A stretch of 64,000 nt of DNA from Tragulus kanchil (GCA_022376925.1 JAIOJX010000032.1:204038939-204102938), one strand, 5' to 3'. Shown: positions 47,229-61,291, counted from the first letter of the stretch. The notes: generated by a model not told the origin, from the letters alone. Numbers and translations: made by a program.

Positions 47229-49410
47229 AAGCCCATTTTCTACTACTTAGCTTGAAACCCTGGGAAATAGATGAAAGCTAGTAAACTCAAAGAAAAGAAA
47301 AGAGGAGAGAAAGAATAGCAAGAAAACACTATGGGCTGAAAGAGACACAAATGAAAGAAAAGAAAGGAAGGAAGGAAGAAAGAAAGAAAGACAGAAAGAA
47401 AGAAAGATGTCCACATGGCTTTCTAAGGCCATCTTGGTTTTGGAATATATCTAACAGTTTGAAAGATATGGAAGAAAAATCTGAAAATGTCTTCAATATA
47501 AGATTAAATATGTGTCTATTTCAGCCAGTCACTATATTATTTTTAACACTGGGGAAGGAGAACTAGGAAAAGTGAGACATAAGACAGAAAAACAACAAGC
47601 AATCTGTTATGTCACAGATAAAAAAGCTGAACAAGTTTCAAACTTAAACGGAAAATATTGAGATGAGAGTTATCAGTGACACATAAGAGAAGTGTGAGCA
47701 AGGCTATCACTTAAGAAACATTGTAGCTGCTGGACTTGAAGAGACTTGGATCTAGGATGACTGCTTTGGGTACCCTGAGGAGACACCCCCAGTGGGTCAT
47801 GCTCCTTATGGCTCCCCAATGATGATCGAGACTTCTTCAGCTTCCAAATGATGATCAGGAAACAAAACAAAAGTTTTAAGGAGGGGCAATGGTGCTTGTT
47901 AGATGAATGCTCCAGCTGTTAGCTCCCATGAACCAAGGCCTTTATTCTTTTACTGCCACAAATACCACCAGGCTGCAGAGAAAAGGTCAATGCTACTTCA
48001 AGAGGAAAAAAATGTGACTGGACACTCCTTTAATTTCTTCACCTATTTATTTCAGTGTCAACTATTAAGAAGGCCAAGAGGGAGAAATATGAAAAGATAT
48101 AGCTCCTGAAGTCTTGGTATCTCAGATGCCTCTCTAAAATACATCCACGTTTCCTGGTTCTTTGGGGGAAGTCAATGGAAAACAATCAGACTAGAAGGTC
48201 AAAATATTCTGCCAATCTCAGATTTTCAATAAATATGAAATTAGAGAAAAGTGTTTTAATCTACAGAACAGCTTCCTTACTGGTTTACAGAAAAATGTAT
48301 TTACACAGGGAAAAAAACAAAGCCATTTTCTACTACTTAGCTTGAAACCCTGGGAAATAGATGAAAGCTAGTAAACTCAAAGAAAAGAAAAGAGGAGAGA
48401 AAGAATAGCAAGAAAACACTATGGGCTGAAAGAGACACAAATGAAAGAAAAGAAAGGAAGGAAGGAAGAAAGAAAGAAAGACAGAAAGAAAGAAAGATGT
48501 CCACATGGCTTTCTAAGGCCATCTTGGTTTTGGAATATATCTAACAGTTTGAAAGATATGGAAGAAAAATCTGAAAATGTCTTCAATATAAGATTAAATA
48601 TGTGTCTATTTCAGCCAGTCACTATATTATTTTTAACACTGGGGAAGGAGAACTAGGAAAAGTGAGACATAAGACAGAAAAACAACAAGCAATCTGTTAT
48701 GTCACAGATAAAAAAGCTGAACAAGTTTCAAACTTAAAACGGAAAATATTGAGATGAGAGTTATCAGTGACACATAAGAGAAGTGTGAGCAAGGCTATCA
48801 CTTAAGAAACATTGTAGCTGCTGGACTTGAAGAGACTTGGATCTAGGATGACTGCTTTGGGTACCCTGAGGAGACACCCCCAGTGGGTCATGCTCCTTAT
48901 GGCTCCCCAATGATGATCGAGACTTCTTCAGCTTCCAAATGATGATCAGGAAACAAAACAAAAGTTTTAAGGAGGGGCAATGGTGCTTGTTAGATGAATG
49001 CTCCAGCTGTTAGCTCCCATGAACCAAGGCCTTTATTCTTTTACTGCCACAAATACCACCAGGCTGCAGAGAAAAGGTCAATGCTACTTCAAGAGGAAAA
49101 AAATGTGACTGGACACTCCTTTAATTTCTTCACCTATTTATTTCAGTGTCAACTATTAAGAAGGCCAAGAGGGAGAAATATGAAAAGATATAGCTCCTGA
49201 AGTCTTGGTATCTCAGATGCCTCTCTAAAATACATCCACGTTTCCTGGTTCTTTGGGGGAAGTCAATGGAAAACAATCAGACTAGAAGGTCAAAATATTC
49301 TGCCAATCTCAGATTTTCAATAAATATGAAATTAGAGAAAAGTGTTTTAATCTACAGAACAGCTTCCTTACTGGTTTACAGAAAAATGTATTTACACAGG
49401 GACAACAAAG
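47229..49410 (+). repeat. Direct duplication D18
   Basis: Copy A is 47229-48319 and copy B is 48320-49410, offset 1090. It contains the GAAA/GGAA microsatellite. The join lies in an A-rich stretch. Confidence 0.95.
47353..47407 (+). repeat. GAAA/GGAA microsatellite
   Basis: Imperfect GAAA and GGAA tetramers, copied unchanged in D18 at 48443-48497. The equal length in both copies is unexpected for independent tandem copies, since such repeats change length quickly. Confidence 0.95.
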
Positions 49411-51433
49411 CATTACTGTTATAGACCTGCCAATACTTATGAATGAAACGAAGTCTTCACAAAAGAATTATAGATACAGATAAGACAAAAAGCAGAGGGA
49501 AAAGGGGAGAAGAAAGGATAATAAGAAAAAAGGGAAAGAAGAAAAATGCTTATGAGTACCAGGAAGATACTTAGAAATTAAAAGCAAAGGAAAAAGGAAT
49601 CAGGCTGATCTGAAAGGCCATCAGGACTGTCAAAGGTAAGAGAAAAATAGTTTAAATGCAAGCTGTTCTGTGTTTTGACTCCAGGCACATCAGCTCAGCC
49701 TCATTCTCTGGGTAGCAGACAGAAAAAATCCACCGCCTCCAATGAATTGACTGAATACACTAAGGAAATCTCCTCTGACCTTAAAAAGAACCATTGCCTC
49801 TGGCGAGACGACACAAGATTTAAACTAAGTTCTCAGATACACTTTAAACTGTCAAAGTAAGAATTCTGCCATACAACATGCATCAAAATTGTTAAATTAT
49901 CATTAGCACAACTCAGGATTTAGCACAGAGAAGAAACCTGTACGCATCTATCATTCATTGCTAGGGAAGAAATGAAGAGTGACAGCAGAACTGGACAAAG
50001 GGTAGAACAGGAGGGAAAAAAAAAAAGGTAAGGTGAGGTATCCTCAAAGATATCAAAATTAAGGGGCCAATTAAAAAAAAAAAAGGTTTGAAAGACAACA
50101 CAGGCAGAGAATAAAAAATCTCCCAATGCAATTTTACAAAGTTTGAAAGTCTGTGTTAAACACACATGAACTACGGCTTCTCTGGTGGTCCAGTGAGTAA
50201 AGAGTCCACCTTGCAGTGCAGGTGGCATTGGTTTGATCCTTGGCCCAGGAAGATACCACATACCACAGAGCGGCTAGACTGGTGTGCTCAATTGTGCGCT
50301 AGAGCTCTAGAGTGCATGCACCCAGAGCCAGTGCTTGAAAATCTCAGATTTCAATAAAATGAAATGGAAAACAATCAGACTAGAAGGTCAAAATATTCTG
50401 CCAATCTCAGATTTTCAATAAATATGAAATTAGAGAAAAGTGTTTTAATCTACAGAACAGCTTCCTTACTGGTTTACAGAAAAATGTATTTACACAGGGA
50501 CAACAAAGCATTACTGTTATAGACCTGCCAATACTTATGAATGAAACGAAGTCTTCACAAAAGAATTATAGATACAGATAAGACAAAAAGCAGAGGGAAA
50601 AGGGGAGAAGAAAGGATAATAAGAAAAAAGGGAAAGAAGAAAAATGCTTATGAGTACCAGGAAGATACTTAGAAATTAAAAGCAAAGGAAAAAGGAATCA
50701 GGCTGATCTGAAAGGCCATCAGGACTGTCAAAGGTAAGAGAAAAATAGTTTAAATGCAAGCTGTTCTGTGTTTTGACTCCAGGCACATCAGCTCAGCCTC
50801 ATTCTCTGGGTAGCAGACAGAAAAAATCCACCGCCTCCAATGAATTGACTGAATACACTAAGGAAATCTCCTCTGACCTTAAAAAGAACCATTGCCTCTG
50901 GCGAGACGACACAAGATTTAAACTAAGTTCTCAGATACACTTTAAACTGTCAAAGTAAGAATTCTGCCATACAACATGCATCAAAATTGTTAAATTATCA
51001 TTAGCACAACTCAGGATTTAGCACAGAGAAGAAACCTGTACGCATCTATCATTCATTGCTAGGGAAGAAATGAAGAGTGACAGCAGAACTGGACAAAGGG
51101 TAGAACAGGAGGGAAAAAAAAAAAGGTAAGGTGAGGTATCCTCAAAGATATCAAAATTAAGGGGCCAATTAAAAAAAAAAAAGGTTTGAAAGACAACACA
51201 GGCAGAGAATAAAAAATCTCCCAATGCAATTTTACAAAGTTTGAAAGTCTGTGTTAAACACACATGAACTACGGCTTCTCTGGTGGTCCAGTGAGTAAAG
51301 AGTCCACCTTGCAGTGCAGGTGGCATTGGTTTGATCCTTGGCCCAGGAAGATACCACATACCACAGAGCGGCTAGACTGGTGTGCTCAATTGTGCGCTAG
51401 AGCTCTAGAGTGCATGCACCCAGAGCCAGTGCT
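49264..51433 (+). repeat. Direct duplication D19
   Basis: Copy A is 49264-50335 and copy B is 50362-51433, offset 1098. Copy A cuts a CHR-like SINE at 50335. The 26-base filler at 50336-50361 is a degraded echo of the sequence at about 49307-49328. Confidence 0.95.
50173..50335 (+). mobile_element. CHR-like SINE cut off by a duplication edge
   Basis: The head and body are present up to CCAGTGCT, then the sequence jumps to unrelated filler. The intact version is at 51273-51542. The truncation is made by the end of copy A in D19, not by retroposition. Confidence 0.92.
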
Positions 51434-51542
51434 CTGCAGTGAGAGAGGCCACTGCAATAGCAGGCCCACACAGGCCAAAGAATAAAGATGTATGAAAATA
51501 AATAAATAAAAAAACAATAAAAGAGGCCAAATTAAAAAAAAA
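51273..51542 (+). mobile_element. Older CHR-like SINE, complete
   Basis: Head GGCTTCTCTGGTGGTCCAG, body with AAAGAGTCCACCTTGCAG, and tail AGAGGCCAAATT plus A run. It belongs to the older group and shows substantial CpG decay. Confidence 0.9.
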
Positions 51543-51924
51543 GTGAACTAGAAATAGCTCAATTTATATGTGATGTATCTTTCCACCCAGAAAATAAAAG
51601 GACAAGTTTAAAAAACAAAATGAATCAGTGCTATCAAATGAAAAAAAAAAATAAAGGGGAGCACATGTGAACAAATCTGGGTGGAAACAGACCAAAAGTG
51701 GCTAACAGAGAAGGTTTAAATGTAATGGTAACCAGAAGTATACTACTTTGAAATTAGGGAGGATAAAAGAAAGCAAGTAAGTAGGTTTGTGTTACAGTTA
51801 AAAAAAAAAAAAAAAAAGATTTGCAGCATCTGAGAATGTGTAATTCATGTAAGTCAGCAGGTCTGAGAGACATGCATCCTGTCATTAACAGAACTTTAAA
51901 AACAAAAATAACTTACCAAAACCA

Positions 51925-54066
51925 CTTATAATTATGTCTGAAAAATCATGAAGAACTGAGGAGGTACCAGAATATTAGAAAAAACACAAATGAGATATCA
52001 ATCTTCAAAAATGTAAGAAGTAAGCTCCTGGTGATTACTGCCTGGTAAGTCTAACTTGAATCCCTAGTGAAATGATGGAACAAATATTAAAAGAAAAAAT
52101 TCATAGACATTTAGAGTTTAATGGGTTCATAAAGAATAGTAGTACAGAGACTGCCTTATTTTAAAACATGCTTTAAAATTTTGATTTCTCAGACAAAATA
52201 ACAAATGGGGGAAGAGAGCAAATATATTTAATGTTTCTGGATTTTAGAGAAGTATTTGTGACAATTTCATAAAATTTTTATTTTAAATTGTATTCCTAAT
52301 CGGGACTTAGTATCATGACATAATAAATAAAACATACTAAGAAAAGCTGAACACAGTTAAAAGATACAACTGTAGGGTAAGATAAATAGTGAATCAAGTG
52401 ACTAGGTGACTGGATGCTGTTTAAGCATTACTTACACTCTGTACTGATGTCTGAGAGGATGAATAATTAATTGGGTTGATTTGCATTTGTTGACGATAGT
52501 AAATGTGAAAAGACATGACTATAAATATGAGCATCAAAATAACACCAGATACAGGCAGTGGAAAAAGAAAAATCAAAACAGAGGACTAAATCTTCTGAGA
52601 GTAAACTATGTATTCAAAACCATCCCAAGTATTTTGCCTATGTCTGATCATTCCTTTCTCTGCCTAACTCCATTCATGTATTACTACTCTCACAAATGGA
52701 GTTACACTGAGAAAGGAATGGGAGAAGACTCTTCAGAGTCTCCTGAACTGTAAGGAGACCAAATCAGTCAATCCCAAAGGAAATCAACCCTGAATACTCA
52801 TTGGAAGGATTGATGCTGAAGCTGAAGCTCCAATGCTCTGGCCACCTAATGCAAAGAGATAACTTACTGGAAAACACCCTGATGCTGGGAAAGATTGAGG
52901 GCAGGAGGAGAAAGGGGAGATAGAGGACGAGATGGTTGGATGTTATCTCTGACTCAATGGACATGAATTTGAGCAAACTCCGGAGAAACAAAACTAACAC
53001 AAAACCTTATAATTATGTCTGAAAAATCATGAAGAACTGAGGAGGTACCAGAATATTAGAAAAAACACAAATGAGATATCAATCTTCAAAAATGTAAGAA
53101 GTAAGCTCCTGGTGATTACTGCCTGGTAAGTCTAACTTGAATCCCTAGTGAAATGATGGAACAAATATTAAAAGAAAAAATTCATAGACATTTAGAGTTT
53201 AATGGGTTCATAAAGAATAGTAGTACAGAGACTGCCTTATTTTAAAACATGCTTTAAAATTTTGATTTCTCAGACAAAATAACAAATGGGGGAAGAGAGC
53301 AAATATATTTAATGTTTCTGGATTTTAGAGAAGTATTTGTGACAATTTCATAAAATTTTTATTTTAAATTGTATTCCTAATCGGGACTTAGTATCATGAC
53401 ATAATAAATAAAACATACTAAGAAAAGCTGAACACAGTTAAAAGATACAACTGTAGGGTAAGATAAATAGTGAATCAAGTGACTAGGTGACTGGATGCTG
53501 TTTAAGCATTACTTACACTCTGTACTGATGTCTGAGAGGATGAATAATTAATTGGGTTGATTTGCATTTGTTGACGATAGTAAATGTGAAAAGACATGAC
53601 TATAAATATGAGCATCAAAATAACACCAGATACAGGCAGTGGAAAAAGAAAAATCAAAACAGAGGACTAAATCTTCTGAGAGTAAACTATGTATTCAAAA
53701 CCATCCCAAGTATTTTGCCTATGTCTGATCATTCCTTTCTCTGCCTAACTCCATTCATGTATTACTACTCTCACAAATGGAGTTACACTGAGAAAGGAAT
53801 GGGAGAAGACTCTTCAGAGTCTCCTGAACTGTAAGGAGACCAAATCAGTCAATCCCAAAGGAAATCAACCCTGAATACTCATTGGAAGGATTGATGCTGA
53901 AGCTGAAGCTCCAATGCTCTGGCCACCTAATGCAAAGAGATAACTTACTGGAAAACACCCTGATGCTGGGAAAGATTGAGGGCAGGAGGAGAAAGGGGAG
54001 ATAGAGGACGAGATGGTTGGATGTTATCTCTGACTCAATGGACATGAATTTGAGCAAACTCCGGGA
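51925..54066 (+). repeat. Direct duplication D20
   Basis: Copy A is 51925-52984 and copy B is 53006-54066, offset 1081, with 21 bases of A-rich filler. It includes part of a BovB 3' fragment. Confidence 0.94.
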
Positions 54067-54150
54067 GACAGTGAAAGACAGGCAAGTCTGGTGTGCTGCA
54101 GTCCATGGTGTCAGAAAGAGTCAGACAGGCCTTAGTAACTGAACACACAA
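52751..54150 (+). mobile_element. BovB 3'-end fragment split by D20
   Basis: CAATCCCAAAGGAAATCAAC, CTGAAGCTCCAATGCTCTGG and GACTCAATGGACATGAATTT mark the BovB 3' region in plus orientation. The complete fragment is at about 53832-54150, ending AAAGAGTCAGACAGGC. The first copy stops at 52984. The stretch between them is duplicated intron. Confidence 0.88.
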
Positions 54151-54292
54151 CCCTCATTTGACAGACTAGGGGAGTGAGCCTGAGAAGTAATGGAACTTGC
54201 CCACGATCTAACAGTTAGTGACTGGCAGAACTCAAATTTGAAGGCAGGTCTATCTGACTTGAAAGTCCTTGTTCCATACCACCTGCCTCGAA
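54148..54292 (-). mobile_element. MIR
   Basis: Reverse-complement MIR: CCTCATTTGACAGACTAGGG, GAACTTGCCCACGATCTAAC and TTAGTGACTGGCAGAACTCA. It is partly repeated by D21 from 55306. Confidence 0.8.
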
Positions 54293-56416
54293 ATACTGAA
54301 CCGTAATTTCCGGTGAGTGAAAAATATTAAACCACAGACCTTTGAGGGAAGACAGAAATGTAGAAAAAGATGATGAATTTAAAAGGAATCATCAGACAAC
54401 AGGCAAAATACTGTGTCTTCACCAAGCAGACAAGAAGAAACATTTATAGTCTAAATGACCTAAGGAGAGAGCTTCTTCTTTTTTTTTTTTTTTCCTCTTT
54501 GCTCTAATGAAACTACTGAAGATGTGAAAGAGTTTCATTAACACAAAGACAGGGACAAGGTAGAACACTGCAAAGGACAACAGGAGTTGAAGAACTCAGT
54601 ATGTTCAAGATTGGCTGAATAAAGCCAGAAAGTCTTTGTGACACATGCTCAGTGTTGAAATACCTAAACTCTATAGAGAGAGGCCTTGCTTGTCCACAGA
54701 ATTTTTACAAGTTATGGCAATTTGAGCAATAGACCTAGATGGAAAAGAATTAAAAGAGGTAACGGGACATTAGGAATAGAATTCCATATCAAAGACACTT
54801 CTTTGGAGTCAAATTCAGAAGACTATGAAACAGTACTTTAATGTTCTCCTTAAAGAGATGAATAACTCAAGAGATATGCAGAGTACAAGTTTTTTGAAGT
54901 CAGCAGCCTTGGGTTTTGTGTGTTTTTGTTTGCCATGGAGAGCAGCTTGCACACATAGGTTCCTGCTAAATACAAAACACTATTTCAGAGTTTTGAATTC
55001 TGCCAACTAAACAAAACTTGTATTATAAAACCATACTAAGCAGTTACCAAATACTAGACAACACAGTGAGTCTTTTTTTTCATTTCTTGGATTCATATAA
55101 ACCATGTAAATCACTTTATCAAAAATAGTAGCTAAGAAACAATTCAAGTTTCCAAGCTTACCAGAAACTGTATTAGAAAGTACAAATGCCAAAGTAAATA
55201 TACTGGAGCCTTTCACTAAAGGAGTAATAATTGCAAAAGTTATGCATTTATGGATGAGAACGTCTACATCCCTCATATCAAAGCATCAGCTAGCAGGACA
55301 GGTCTAATGGAACTTGCCACGATCTAACAGTTAGTGACTGGCAGAACTCAAATTTGAAGGCAGGTCTATCTGACTTGAAAGTCCTTGTTCCATACCACCT
55401 GCCTCGAAATACTGAACCGTAATTTCCGGTGAGTGAAAAATATTAAACCACAGACCTTTGAGGGAAGACAGAAATGTAGAAAAAGATGATGAATTTAAAA
55501 GGAATCATCAGACAACAGGCAAAATACTGTGTCTTCACCAAGCAGACAAGAAGAAACATTTATAGTCTAAATGACCTAAGGAGAGAGCTTCTTCTTTTTT
55601 TTTTTTTTTTCCTCTTTGCTCTAATGAAACTACTGAAGATGTGAAAGAGTTTCATTAACACAAAGACAGGGACAAGGTAGAACACTGCAAAGGACAACAG
55701 GAGTTGAAGAACTCAGTATGTTCAAGATTGGCTGAATAAAGCCAGAAAGTCTTTGTGACACATGCTCAGTGTTGAAATACCTAAACTCTATAGAGAGAGG
55801 CCTTGCTTGTCCACAGAATTTTTACAAGTTATGGCAATTTGAGCAATAGACCTAGATGGAAAAGAATTAAAAGAGGTAACGGGACATTAGGAATAGAATT
55901 CCATATCAAAGACACTTCTTTGGAGTCAAATTCAGAAGACTATGAAACAGTACTTTAATGTTCTCCTTAAAGAGATGAATAACTCAAGAGATATGCAGAG
56001 TACAAGTTTTTTGAAGTCAGCAGCCTTGGGTTTTGTGTGTTTTTGTTTGCCATGGAGAGCAGCTTGCACACATAGGTTCCTGCTAAATACAAAACACTAT
56101 TTCAGAGTTTTGAATTCTGCCAACTAAACAAAACTTGTATTATAAAACCATACTAAGCAGTTACCAAATACTAGACAACACAGTGAGTCTTTTTTTTCAT
56201 TTCTTGGATTCATATAAACCATGTAAATCACTTTATCAAAAATAGTAGCTAAGAAACAATTCAAGTTTCCAAGCTTACCAGAAACTGTATTAGAAAGTAC
56301 AAATGCCAAAGTAAATATACTGGAGCCTTTCACTAAAGGAGTAATAATTGCAAAAGTTATGCATTTATGGATGAGAACGTCTACATCCCTCATATCAAAG
56401 CATCAGCTAGCAGGAG
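54189..56416 (+). repeat. Direct duplication D21
   Basis: Copy A is 54189-55299 and copy B is 55306-56416, offset 1117. It begins within a MIR. About seven bases separate the copies. Confidence 0.94.
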
Positions 56417-56678
56417 CAGTGTCCTCACTAGTATCCTATCATTTAAAAAAGATGTTTAAAAAACATCGGCACAAAACAAAGTGCCACAAAATTATCTCGC
56501 ATACCACTAACAAGAATAGAAAGAAGACAAATGCTGATCATTAAGAGATGGAGATAGACTATTTTGTCTTTATTTTAAAGGTGACATCTGACATATTAAT
56601 TATGGCAGAGTGTTAAAGAATCATAAGACTGCAAATCACTACATATAAGAAAAGTCTGCTAATAAAAAAAGCCTCATA

Positions 56679-56936
56679 GGGTTTCCCTGGTGGTCCAGTG
56701 GGTAAAGGGTCCACCTTGCAGTGCAAGGGGCACTGATTCGATCCCTGGCTCAGGAAGATTCCACATGCCGCGGAGTAGCTGGACCAGTGTGTCTAATTCG
56801 GAGCCAGTGCTCTGGACTGCATGCACCCAGAGCCGGTGCTCTGCAACGAGAGAGGCCACTGTGATGGGAGGCCCCACACAGGCCAAAGAATAAAGATGGA
56901 TAAAAATAAATAAACAATACAAGAGGCCCAAATTTA
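56679..56936 (+). mobile_element. CHR-like SINE, intermediate age
   Basis: Begins GGGTTTCCCTGGTGGTCCAG and ends AAGAGGCCCAAATTT. It keeps several CpG sites (CCGCGGAG) but has a shortened middle. It is single copy in the window. Confidence 0.88.
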
Positions 56937-57276
56937 AGAAAACCAACAACCTCATATACAGCCCAATACCCAAGGCGAAGACATTTCCAATATTAATCTA
57001 CCAACAAGGGCATGTTTCATAAGACATCTGAACAAATGAAAGGTGACTTGTGAACTATGATATTTCCTTTCTGAAATATTTTAGTCAAAGCTATAGATAA
57101 TGCCTCTAAACTCTGTTCATCATTTAAATTCAAGTGCCTCCATCACAGCATGATCACTATCAGAAAAAGAAGATTCAGAAACTCCTGCAACTTCTACTCC
57201 TCCTATATACCACAAATGAAAAGATCTCTTCGCATTCATTCTCACTTACTCTATTTTACATTATTAAACTATTCAG

Positions 57277-57600
57277 GGGCTTCCCCTGGTGGTCCAGTGG
57301 ATAAGGACACCACCTTGCAGTGCAAGAGTCGCCGGTTTGATCCCTGGCCTGGGAAGATCCCACATGCCGCAGAGCGGCTGGACCGATGTGTCCAATTACC
57401 GAGCCGGAGCTCTGGGGCGCATGCGCCCAGAGCCGGCGCTTTGCAACAACAGAGGCCACTGCAATGGGAGGCCCACAGGAGCCAAAGAACAAAGACAGAT
57501 GAAAATAGAGAAATGAAAGACCAATAGAAGTGGCCCGCCCGTACCCCTCCCTCCCCACCCCACTCCCCAAAAAGATAAATAAATAAAATAAATGTTTAAA
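57277..57600 (+). mobile_element. Young CHR-like SINE, long 3' variant
   Basis: Nearly intact head and body with many CpG sites, the C-rich extension (CCCGCCCGTACCCCTCCCTC) and an A-rich tail ending near 57600. It is copied in D22 at about 58472-58796. Target-site duplications are short or unclear. Confidence 0.9.
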
Positions 57601-58471
57601 AAAAAATTCAAAAAGCAGGTCTATGAAATACATACTGTGGAACAGTGAAGCTAAAAGGCTTTCCACTTGGAGAATGGAGATAAAAGTTTGAATGAAGTCT
57701 CCAATTGATCCAGAACTTACCTGTTTGATGCTTGATGACTGAAACTGTACAGATACTGGATGCTATAAAAGACAGAAAAATGGAATAAAGCCTTACCTTC
57801 TCCTAACATGCCTATATGTTTCAACACCTACATCTATGACATAAAAGAGAAAAGAAAATCTCCAAAAGGAGAGCAAAAGCAAAAACCCTATATTTTTCCC
57901 TTGAAAGATGAGAGCAGTTACTACTTTTCACACTGCATTCTCCTGTGGTAGACTCATTCCAGTTTCACCTTCTCACTACCAAGAACTCAATCCTACTGTC
58001 ATGTACTGAAGATTCTGAAGTTGACTATTCCACCTCACAAAATGGTCTCCCACAGTCCATATAACTAGTCTGCAGCTTCTTCAGCCTCTAAGTATTCTGT
58101 GTACTGCACACAGATGAAGTCATGCCATTACCTACCAGTTAGCAGAGCAATCAGTGAATAGGTTCTTCACTATTTGCAAAGTCACCGATAAAAGATGACA
58201 GGCAAGCTAAGGAAAGGGATCAATTCCTTCAGAACTGACATACAGTCCCACTAAAACGACTCATTTTTCTGAAATATTTTAGTCAAAGCTATAGATAATG
58301 CCTCTAAACTCTGTTCATCATTTAAATTCAAGTGCCTCCATCACAGCATGATCACTATCAGAAAAGAAGATTCAGAAACTCCTGCAACTTCTACCTCCTA
58401 TATACCACAAATGAAAAGATCTCTTCGCATTCATTCTCACTTACTCTATTTTACATTATTAAACTATTCAG

Positions 58472-58796
58472 GGGCTTCCCCTGGTGGTCCAGTGGATAAG
58501 GACACCACCTTGCAGTGCAAGAGTCGCCGGTTTGATCCCTGGCCTGGGAAGATCCCACATGCCGCAGAGCGGCTGGACCGATGTGTCCAATTACCGAGCC
58601 GGAGCTCTGGGGCGCATGCGCCCAGAGCCGGCGCTTTGCAACAACAGAGGCCACTGCAATGGGAGGCCCACAGGAGCCAAAGAACAAAGACAGATGAAAA
58701 TAGAGAAATGAAAGACCAATAGAAGTGGCCCGCCCGTACCCCTCCCTCCCCACCCCACTCCCCAAAAAGATAAATAAATAAAATAAATGTTTAAAA
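58472..58796 (+). mobile_element. Young CHR-like SINE, D22 copy
   Basis: The same insertion as 57277-57600, repeated by D22 at an offset of 1195. Confidence 0.9.
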
Positions 58797-59705
58797 AAAA
58801 ATTCAAAAAGCAGGTCTATGAAATACATACTGTGGAACAGTGAAGCTAAAAGGCTTTCCACTTGGAGAATGGAGATAAAAGTTTGAATGAAGTCTCCAAT
58901 TGATCCAGAACTTACCTGTTTGATGCTTGATGACTGAAACTGTACAGATACTGGATGCTATAAAAGACAGAAAAATGGAATAAAGCCTTACCTTCTCCTA
59001 ACATGCCTATATGTTTCAACACCTACATCTATGACATAAAAGAGAAAAGAAAATCTCCAAAAGGAGAGCAAAAGCAAAAACCCTATATTTTTCCCTTGAA
59101 AGATGAGAGCAGTTACTACTTTTCACACTGCATTCTCCTGTGGTAGACTCATTCCAGTTTCACCTTCTCACTACCAAGAACTCAATCCTACTGTCATGTA
59201 CTGAAGATTCTGAAGTTGACTATTCCACCTCACAAAATGGTCTCCCACAGTCCATATAACTAGTCTGCAGCTTCTTCAGCCTCTAAGTATTCTGTGTACT
59301 GCACACAGATGAAGTCATGCCATTACCTACCAGTTAGCAGAGCAATCAGTGAATAGGTTCTTCACTATTTGCAAAGTCACCGATAAAAGATGACAGGCAA
59401 GCTAAGGAAAGGGATCAATTCCTTCAGAACTGACATACAGTCACTCCTAGAGGGGAACTTGCAAAAAACTCTGTTAGAGCTGCACAGCAACATCCGTAAC
59501 TCTTTGTACAAATCCTCTTGCCACAGACACTGCAGAAAACAATTTAAAGGACCACACATGAGTGCCTAAATTCAGTTTTCCTAGTATACCTAGGCTAACC
59601 TCTACTTTTCTTATTCAAAATTAAAGAAAACCCTTTGATTCGTGATGTACTACTGATCAAGTACAACACTATTGTCTGGTTCCACTTCTAATCTAAGATG
59701 AAAGT

Positions 59706-59921
59706 GTTAGTGTTAGTCACTCAGTCGTGTCTGACTCTTTGAGAGCCCACGGACAGTAGACTGCCAGCCTCCTCTGTCCATTGGGATTTCCTAGGCAATA
59801 ATACTGGCGTGGGTTGCCATTTCCTTCTCCAGGGAATCTTCCTATTCCAGGAATCAAACCCGGGTCTCCTGCATTGCAGGTAGATTCTTTATCGTCTGAA
59901 CCACTAGGGGAAGTCTAATAT
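59706..59921 (-). mobile_element. Bov-tA SINE
   Basis: Reverse orientation. The tRNA-like head lies near 59921 (TAGTGGTTCAGACGATAAAG on the minus strand) and the Bov-A end with AGTCAGACACGACTGAGTGA near 59710. It is single copy, outside the duplications. Confidence 0.92.
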
Positions 59922-61291
59922 AATACCCCTTAAAATATAGTTCATCCTGTTCAGCACCACAGCACTGCTGCCACTAGGGAATAATTCTAAAGCAAGAGGT
60001 CACAGGCGGCCTACGAACTCAGTGCAGCTCAAGGACCTGCGATGTTCCATCACCAAAGTATTATTTTTTCAACTATGAACTTGTTGCTAGTATTTTAAAA
60101 TAAGATTCCTGATTTCTCTTGAAAGTAAGGATATCTATAACACATTTGTGGCTATGATCAGCTAAAGCACAGAATGAAAAAAGCCGCCCCTTCAATGTGA
60201 AGCACACACTGCCCACTTTACTGCCATCACAGCACCCTTGTATCATACCTGCCCTGTTTACTCTTGCACTGTCTCCCTGCAGTCCTTGCAGGCGTTTGAG
60301 TTTGGAAACCCTGTTCTAATGAAAAGTTATCTGAATAAATATTGTTATATAAGCTTAGCAAACAGAAGTAGCAGCACTCTAAACGAGACCAGCAAACAAA
60401 AGGAAGAGGAGTGGGAGGGGAAAGGGAAAGATGGAGGACTAACGTGGAGATGGGGGAACATGGGAGGGGGAAAATAAGGCAACGGAGAGAAACAGCAGCT
60501 GTTTCTGCCTTCAAAGAGCTTACAATCTCACAGAGGAGTACTGGACAATTTAAAAGTGACAAATCAACGAAGGCCAAACAATGCAATTGAGAACCAGTAA
60601 ATAATGTGGCGATGAAAAGAAAAGGTAATGACAGAATGGAATGGATTTAATAAGGAATGATGTGCAAATTTCCAAGTAGGGAAGGTAATCAGTCCAGATA
60701 GGAAGACAGGAGGAAAGCAGACCTTTTGGGTAAGAAGAAATGTTAAGGGAAACTAGCCAGGTCTAGATAGGCAGGGACTGATCAGATGATGGAATAGACA
60801 GACAGCTAACTGGTTTAAGGGGAACAAAAATGCAAAGTACACAAAGACTGAAGCAAGGCTAGGGCAAACGACATTTCAGACATGCACAGCAAGCTCTCTG
60901 CAGGCACTTAGCTCATTTCCATTCAATCAGCACCTCATGATTACTGAGGGTCCTTGTGAAGAGAATCACATGTAGAGAAAATATTATTTCAATCAAGCAT
61001 CTTCTCTGCAAAGCTAGTCTGAAGATCAAAAAGAGTGTGGCAGAATAGTGACAAAGTTTGCAAACTCCCTCTCTGTGCCTCATTTATGAGCATACCAGTG
61101 TGGATAAAACAGAGTGATTTTTTTCAGAGAGAGAGAAAGAAAAAAGAAAAGATAATGAAAAAAGAAGCCAAAAGAAAAGAAAGACGCAAAGCAGAGAGTA
61201 AGATGGCTTGAAAAAGCATTAAAAGCACATGCTGAATGTGACTATCTCCTATCTAGAATGGTCCTCCGACTCCCCTGCTTAAGTGACCTTA

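Larger units (their letters stand above)
57066..59441 (+). repeat. Direct duplication D22
   Basis: Copy A is 57066-58246 and copy B is 58264-59441, offset 1195-1198, the longest of the set. It contains a young CHR-like SINE. About 17 bases of filler lie between the copies. Confidence 0.94.

Noticed and set aside
53562..53834. A 90-residue plus-strand frame present twice (52481 and 53562)
   Set aside because: The duplication is D20. The frame has no recognisable domain, starts in A/T-rich intron, and runs into a BovB fragment.
60227..60586. A 119-residue minus-strand frame as a gene
   Set aside because: It covers a purine-rich intron tract, has low-complexity composition, no splice or family support, and lies within a TTLL5 intron.
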